The position numbers were made by a program, and so were the translations under genes. A stretch of 64,000 nt of DNA from Sphingomonas psychrolutea (lineage in GTDB: Bacteria; Pseudomonadota; Alphaproteobacteria; Sphingomonadales; Sphingomonadaceae), in assembly GCF_014636175.1 (NCBI RefSeq), contig NZ_BMDW01000009.1:1-64000 (forward strand). Reading direction: 5' to 3'. Of the stretch, positions 59,928-64,000 are shown piece after piece (position 1 is the stretch's first letter; every line of letters starts with the position of its first letter). The notes under the pieces are model-generated. The model made no database searches, was not told the DNA's origin, and saw nothing but the letters and a program-made list of their open reading frames with translations.

Positions 59928-60845
59928 ATGCCGGGCGGACTTGTAGCCTTATTGGACGATATCGCGGCGCTCGCGCGGCTGGCGGCGGCGTCGGCTGACG
60001 ATGTTGCTGCCGCTGCGGGCAAGGCCGGTACCAAGACGCTGGGCGTGGTGATCGACGATGCCGCCGTCACGCCTGGCTATGTCGTTGGCCTGTCGCCAGC
60101 GCGCGAGCTGCCGATCATCTGGAAGATCACGCTCGGATCGCTGCGCAACAAGCTGCTCTTCATTCTGCCGGTCGCGCTACTGCTCAGCGCCTTCGCGCCA
60201 TGGGCGCTGACGCCGATCCTGATGCTGGGCGGCCTGTATCTCAGTTTTGAAGGGGCCGAGAAAATCCTGAAGGCGGTGCAAGGCAAACACGCGATCGCAG
60301 AGGTCGCCGCGATCGAGGACCCGGCCGTGCTCGAGGCGCGACAGGTCAGCGGGGCGATCCGCACCGATCTCATCCTCTCGGCCGAGATCATGGTCATCAC
60401 GCTGAACGAACTGACCGGTTCGCCGCTGCTCACCCAGGCAGGCGTGCTGGCGCTGGTCGGCGCGGCGGTCACGGTCGGGGTTTACGGCGTAGTCGGGCTG
60501 ATCGTGAAGATGGACGATATCGGGCTGCATCTGGCCCGATCGGGCGGGGCTGCCGCCGGGTTCGGGCGCGGACTCGTCGCAGCGATGCCGGTGTTGCTGC
60601 AAACGCTGTCGGTGATCGGCACCGGCGCGATGTTGTGGGTAGGCGGCGGAATCCTGATCCACGGCTTCGCCCAATTCGGCTTTGCCGCGCCAGAGCATGT
60701 GATTCATGCTCTGGCAGTTGGCGTGGGTCGCGGCGTCGGCGTGGTCGAATGGGCGGTCGGCGCGCTTGGTGGTGCGTTGGTCGGGCTCGCAGCGGGCGCG
60801 GCCGTTGCAGGCTTGCTGCATTTGAAACCGGGCGCGAAGCACTAG
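59928..60845 (+). CDS. DUF808 (YedI-like) membrane protein
   Basis: A 305-aa inner-membrane protein. GGLVALLDDIAALARLAAAS and KAGTKTLGVVIDDAAVTPGY, then several hydrophobic helices (LLFILPVALLLSAFAP and others), are hallmarks of the DUF808/YedI family of unknown function. GGAG precedes the ATG. It follows dapA by 17 bp and may be co-transcribed. Confidence 0.93.
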   Translation: MPGGLVALLDDIAALARLAAASADDVAAAAGKAGTKTLGVVIDDAAVTPGYVVGLSPARELPIIWKITLGSLRNKLLFILPVALLLSAFAPWALTPILMLGGLYLSFEGAEKILKAVQGKHAIAEVAAIEDPAVLEARQVSGAIRTDLILSAEIMVITLNELTGSPLLTQAGVLALVGAAVTVGVYGVVGLIVKMDDIGLHLARSGGAAAGFGRGLVAAMPVLLQTLSVIGTGAMLWVGGGILIHGFAQFGFAAPEHVIHALAVGVGRGVGVVEWAVGALGGALVGLAAGAAVAGLLHLKPGAKH

Positions 60846-60847
60846 GA

Positions 60848-60866
60848 CCGCGCGATGTTCGCGCGG
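60848..60866. terminator. short hairpin between convergent genes
   Basis: CCGCGCG-ATGTT-CGCGCGG, a perfect 7-bp stem between the DUF808 stop and the thioesterase stop. There is no U-tract, so its terminator role is only likely by position. Confidence 0.4.
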
Positions 60867-60867
60867 C

Positions 60868-61284
60868 TCAATCCTTGGCGAAGAACTTGTCGATCACGCC
60901 TTGTGCCAGCCGTGCCGGTCGCAGCGTGGTTGCGTCGAGGCAGCACCAGCTCGATTTCACCTCGGCCAGCACTTCCTCACCGCGCTTGATGATCGTTTCG
61001 TAGAAAGCGCGCGCGCCCTGGACCTTCTCGAGCAGAACGGTGGCGATCACTTCATCGTCGAGGAAGGTCGGCTTGCGATAGGTAATCTCGTGGCGGAGCG
61101 CGACCCAGGCGTGGCTGGCGACCGCGTCGGCCGGCGCGAAGCGCTGCCAGTGGCTCACCACCGCGTCCTGTACCCATTTGAGATACGAGGCGTTGTTGAC
61201 GTGCCCCATAAAATCGATGTCCGCCGCGTCGATCGCGACCTGAAAGATGTGAGAAGCGAATTTGGGGGCAGCAAGATCGGACAT
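60868..61284 (-). CDS. acyl-CoA thioesterase (YbgC/4HBT hot-dog fold)
   Basis: A 138-aa hot-dog thioesterase. IDAADIDFMGHVNNASYLKW holds the catalytic Asp and HVNN motif, followed by RHEITYRKPTFLDDEV and VKSSWCCLD. It likely cleaves short or medium acyl-CoAs. The start MSDLAAPKFA was chosen for domain fit; an in-frame extension of 17 residues lacks support. Confidence 0.9.
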   Translation of the reverse strand: MSDLAAPKFASHIFQVAIDAADIDFMGHVNNASYLKWVQDAVVSHWQRFAPADAVASHAWVALRHEITYRKPTFLDDEVIATVLLEKVQGARAFYETIIKRGEEVLAEVKSSWCCLDATTLRPARLAQGVIDKFFAKD

Positions 61285-61429
61285 GGCACATCCTACACCG
61301 GAACGGGCTGTGGCGCGAGCGTACAATCGGCCCAATGCATAGATAAGCGGTTAGCGCGCGCATGCCATATCCGGTAAATTACGCAGACGGCTTTCGCTTG
61401 TGCATCGCAACGCCTACATCGCCGCTCTT

Positions 61430-61912
61430 ATGGCGCGCCCAAAACCCCCCATCTTCGAAAAAACCAAGATCGTCGCCGAGAACCGGCGCGCGCGTTACGA
61501 TTATTCGATCGACACGGTGTACGAGGCGGGGATTGCCCTCGTCGGCACCGAAGTGAAGTCGCTGCGATCGGGTACCGGATCGATCGCCGAGAGCTATGCC
61601 GAGGTGAAAGACGGGCAAGTCTGGCTGATCAATTCCAATGTACCCGAATTCAGCCACGGCAACCGCTTCAACCACGAGCCCAAGCGCGCGCGCAAACTCT
61701 TGTTGAAAGAGCGTGAGATCAACAAGATGCATGGCGCAGTCGCGCGCGACGGCATGACGCTGGTGCCATTGATGATCTATTTCAATTCCAAGGGCCGCGC
61801 CAAGGTCGAACTTGCACTCGCCAAGGGCAAGAAGGCGCATGACAAGCGCGAAGCGACCAAGGAGCGCGACTGGAAGCGCGAGCAGGGTCGGTTAATGCGC
61901 GACCGTGGCTGA
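61430..61912 (+). CDS. smpB: SsrA-binding protein SmpB
   Basis: Partner of tmRNA in rescue of stalled ribosomes, 160 aa. The beta-barrel ([41 protein letters not shown]) precedes a basic C-terminal tail ([20 protein letters not shown]) that reads the mRNA channel. The start [11 protein letters not shown] is typical. Its end overlaps the DUF2062 gene by 8 nt. Confidence 0.97.
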   Translation: MARPKPPIFEKTKIVAENRRARYDYSIDTVYEAGIALVGTEVKSLRSGTGSIAESYAEVKDGQVWLINSNVPEFSHGNRFNHEPKRARKLLLKEREINKMHGAVARDGMTLVPLMIYFNSKGRAKVELALAKGKKAHDKREATKERDWKREQGRLMRDRG

Positions 61913-62486
61913 GGCAGCGATCAGACCTGGGATCGTTGCGCGGGTCTTCGCGCGGCTCCACCATCACATCCCGACGCGCGAACGGATCGAGGCGAATCGC
62001 TATTTGCGGCCGGTCGCGGGGCGCATTCTTGTGCCGTCGCTGTGGCGCTTCAATCGCCGGTCGGTGCCGCGGGGCGTCGCGCTCGGGCTGTTCACCGGCA
62101 TCCTGTTTCCGTTCGTCCATGCGCCCGTTGCCGCGGTTTCGGCGCTCCCGGTGCGCGCCAACGTCCCCGTAGCAGTTGCGACCACGCTGTTGCACAACCC
62201 GCTGACGACGGTGCCAATCTATTATGGCGCTTTCCTGATCGGGCACTGGATCCTGCATTTCGACCCGTATCTCGGGAAACCGCTCGCCGCCAACGTAAAG
62301 GCGAATGCCACGTGGTTGCACTGGCTGGTGGCGCAGGGCGGGCCTGCCACGATCGTCGGGCTGATCGCGATGGCGATCGGGCTGGCCGGTCTCGGCTTTG
62401 TCGCGAGCGGCCTGTTCTGGCGGTTCCGCGTGGCGCGAAAATGGCGCGCCCGGGCGCATCGATTAGGGCCGAATCAGGCGAATTGA
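61905..62486 (+). CDS. DUF2062 membrane protein
   Basis: A 193-aa protein of the DUF2062 family: [38 protein letters not shown] and [11 protein letters not shown], with three to four membrane helices. The function is unknown. It begins with GTG, overlapping smpB by 8 nt, so the two are probably co-translated. Confidence 0.92.
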   Translation: MAEAAIRPGIVARVFARLHHHIPTRERIEANRYLRPVAGRILVPSLWRFNRRSVPRGVALGLFTGILFPFVHAPVAAVSALPVRANVPVAVATTLLHNPLTTVPIYYGAFLIGHWILHFDPYLGKPLAANVKANATWLHWLVAQGGPATIVGLIAMAIGLAGLGFVASGLFWRFRVARKWRARAHRLGPNQAN

Positions 62487-62544
62487 CTAGGCGTATGGTC
62501 TGGGTACAACACGCGGCAATCTCCTCTCCAAGAAGGATTACCGC

Positions 62545-64000
62545 ATGCGCCGTTCGCTGATCGCCGTTTCGTTGCTCGCTTCCGCCGCTTTGGTCGGTGC
62601 CAGTTATGCCAAACCAGCTCCAAAAGCTAAGCCGGCAGCAGCGAAGAAGGTGGTAGCGGGCAAAGCCCAGACCGGGCCGAAGATCGGCGCCTTCGGCTTC
62701 GATATTGCCGGCATGGACCGCAGCGTTAAGCCGGGCGACGATTTCGCCGCTTTCTCGGGCGGGACTTGGTTCAAAACCACTGAAATTCCCGCCGACCGCG
62801 CAACCTGGGGCATGTTCAACGTGCTGCAGGATGTGTCGAACGAGCAGACCCGCGCGATCCTCGATGAAGCCGCGAAGGCCCCGGGCAGCAAGATCGGCGA
62901 TTTCTACGCAAGCTTCATGGATGAGGCCGCGATCAACGCAAAGGGCGTCGATCCGATCAAGCCGTGGCTCGCGCAGATCGACGGGGCCAAGGACAAGACC
63001 GAACTCGCAGTCGAGATGGCCAAGCTCGCGCGGTACGGGATCGGCGGCATCTTCGGCATGGGCGTCGGGCAGGACAGCAAGGATCCGCAGACTTATGTCG
63101 TCAATCTCGGTCAGGGCGGGCTCGGCCTGCCGGATCGCGATTATTATCTGAAGGATGACGCCAAGCTCGCCGACACGCGCGAAAAGTATAAGGCGTATCT
63201 CGCCACGATGCTCGGTTTCGTCGGCACGCCCGATGCAACGGCGCGGGCGGGCGCGATCTTCGATTTCGAAAAGGCGATCGCGACGGTGCATTGGACCCGC
63301 ATCGAATCGCGCGATGCCGACAAGCGCTACAACAAGCTGACCTTTGCCGATATCGAGACCAAGGCGCCCGGTTTCCCGTGGGCAGCCTATGTCGCGCAAA
63401 ATGGCATGGCGGGTCGTCCTTATTATTTGGTCGGCCAGCCGAGCGCGATTGCGGGCGAGGCCAAGGTGTTTGCCGATACGCCGCTGTCGGTGTTGCAGGA
63501 TTACATGAAGCTGCGCGTGCTGCGTTCTTATGCCAATTATCTGGCGAAGCCGGTCGTCGACGCGAACTTCGCCTTTACCGGCACGGTGCTGAGCGGCACG
63601 CCGCAACAGCAGCTGCGCTGGAAGCGCGGTGTCGCGGCAACCAGCGGCGCGCTGGGCGAGGAAATCGGCAAGGTCTATGTCGCGCGCTACTTCCCGCCGA
63701 AATCGAAGGCGGCGATCGATCAGCTCGTCAAGAACATCATCGCGGCGATGAGCGTGCGGCTCGACAAGCTCGAATGGATGGCACCCGATACCAAGATCAA
63801 GGCGCACGAGAAGCTCGCCGCCTTCACGCCCAAGATCGGTTACCCGTCGGTATGGCGCGATTACAGCAGCGTGAAGATCATGCGCGGTGATCTCGTCGGC
63901 AATGTCGCAGCGGCGAATGAATTCGAATATCTGCGCAATTTGCACAAGCTCGACAAGCCGATCGACCGCACCGAATGGGGCATGACCCCCATGACGATCA
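62545..64000 (+). CDS. M13 (neprilysin-like) metallopeptidase, 5' part
   Basis: The reading frame is open to the window edge (485 codons seen). A signal peptide (MRRSLIAVSLLASAALVGAS) and a Lys/Ala/Pro linker are followed by the M13 N-terminal domain. Visible motifs are AGMDRSVKPGDDFAAFSGGT, GLGLPDRDYYLKDD, VQ-type VVNLGQGGLG, YMKLRVLRSYANYL, RWKRGVAATSGALGEEIGKV and EFEYLRNLHKLDKPIDRTEW. The HExxH zinc site lies beyond the edge. It is a periplasmic oligopeptidase by family. AAGGA precedes the ATG. Confidence 0.93.
   Translation, partial: MRRSLIAVSLLASAALVGASYAKPAPKAKPAAAKKVVAGKAQTGPKIGAFGFDIAGMDRSVKPGDDFAAFSGGTWFKTTEIPADRATWGMFNVLQDVSNEQTRAILDEAAKAPGSKIGDFYASFMDEAAINAKGVDPIKPWLAQIDGAKDKTELAVEMAKLARYGIGGIFGMGVGQDSKDPQTYVVNLGQGGLGLPDRDYYLKDDAKLADTREKYKAYLATMLGFVGTPDATARAGAIFDFEKAIATVHWTRIESRDADKRYNKLTFADIETKAPGFPWAAYVAQNGMAGRPYYLVGQPSAIAGEAKVFADTPLSVLQDYMKLRVLRSYANYLAKPVVDANFAFTGTVLSGTPQQQLRWKRGVAATSGALGEEIGKVYVARYFPPKSKAAIDQLVKNIIAAMSVRLDKLEWMAPDTKIKAHEKLAAFTPKIGYPSVWRDYSSVKIMRGDLVGNVAAANEFEYLRNLHKLDKPIDRTEWGMTPMTI

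Noticed and set aside
62092..63945. 617-codon minus-strand frame opposite DUF2062 and the M13 peptidase
   Set aside because: Crosses two plus-strand genes and has no domain likeness.

Overview
The window is a high-GC alphaproteobacterial chromosome segment, most likely from a Sphingomonadaceae member (Sphingomonas-like). The evidence is uniform GC-rich codon use, a DksA without the classic four-cysteine finger, an RcdA/DUF1465 protein, a large TonB-dependent receptor, a PEP-CTERM-like surface protein, near-consensus CtrA-type half sites and several families of REP/REPIN palindromes. No database search was possible; identities rest on motif recognition and remembered families.

Layout. 0.2-6 kb: a TonB C-terminal domain protein, a small secreted protein, secA, a secreted YdhR-like protein divergent from a LysR regulator, and a CC0125/CC1285-type lipoprotein. 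6-18.5 kb: tRNA-Asn, nadK-moaA (overlapping), a GGDEF/EAL protein, a disrupted AT-rich accessory gene, mfd, a REPIN, sdhE divergent from recG, a PilZ protein and tyrS. 18.5-25.6 kb: a REPIN, a degenerate LytM (NlpD/EnvC-like) lipoprotein, surE, a REPIN, serS, a Ser/Gly-rich PEP-CTERM-like protein, dksA, a second PilZ protein, two small YdcH-like proteins facing away from each other, and rcdA. 25.6-36.2 kb: nitronate monooxygenase-like protein, M1 aminopeptidase, gamma carbonic anhydrase, YaiI/YqxD protein, tRNA-Val(CAC), a TonB-dependent receptor with its beta-helix lipoprotein, and a prolyl 4-hydroxylase-like dioxygenase.

36.3-47.5 kb is one type II secretion cluster in the order gspC-D-E-F-G-H-I-J-K-L-M-N. 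Most junctions overlap, and a REPIN sits between gspD and gspE. No gspO prepilin peptidase is present, so pseudopilin processing must come from elsewhere. 47.6-64 kb: tRNA-His directly followed by a Leu/Phe-type dehydrogenase, a HAD phosphatase, a TPR protein, a small lipoprotein, an M28 peptidase, a Phd/PIN toxin-antitoxin pair, ettA, a VOC protein overlapping a Uma2 nuclease, a decayed pseudogene, acyP, greB, a lytic transglycosylase, dapA, a DUF808 membrane protein, an acyl-CoA thioesterase, smpB, a DUF2062 protein and an M13 peptidase running off the right edge.

Most of this is core housekeeping. The best candidate for something under-described is the lipoprotein/TonB-receptor operon at 30.7-35.5 kb. 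It combines an eight-cysteine beta-helix-like lipoprotein, a terminator-like hairpin between the two cistrons, and a Pho-box-like direct repeat embedded in a perfect 9-bp inverted repeat upstream. Other points of interest are a TIR/SLOG-like accessory gene broken by one in-frame stop, a rare-codon island within gspF, and a tRNA-His placed as the leader of a dehydrogenase mRNA.
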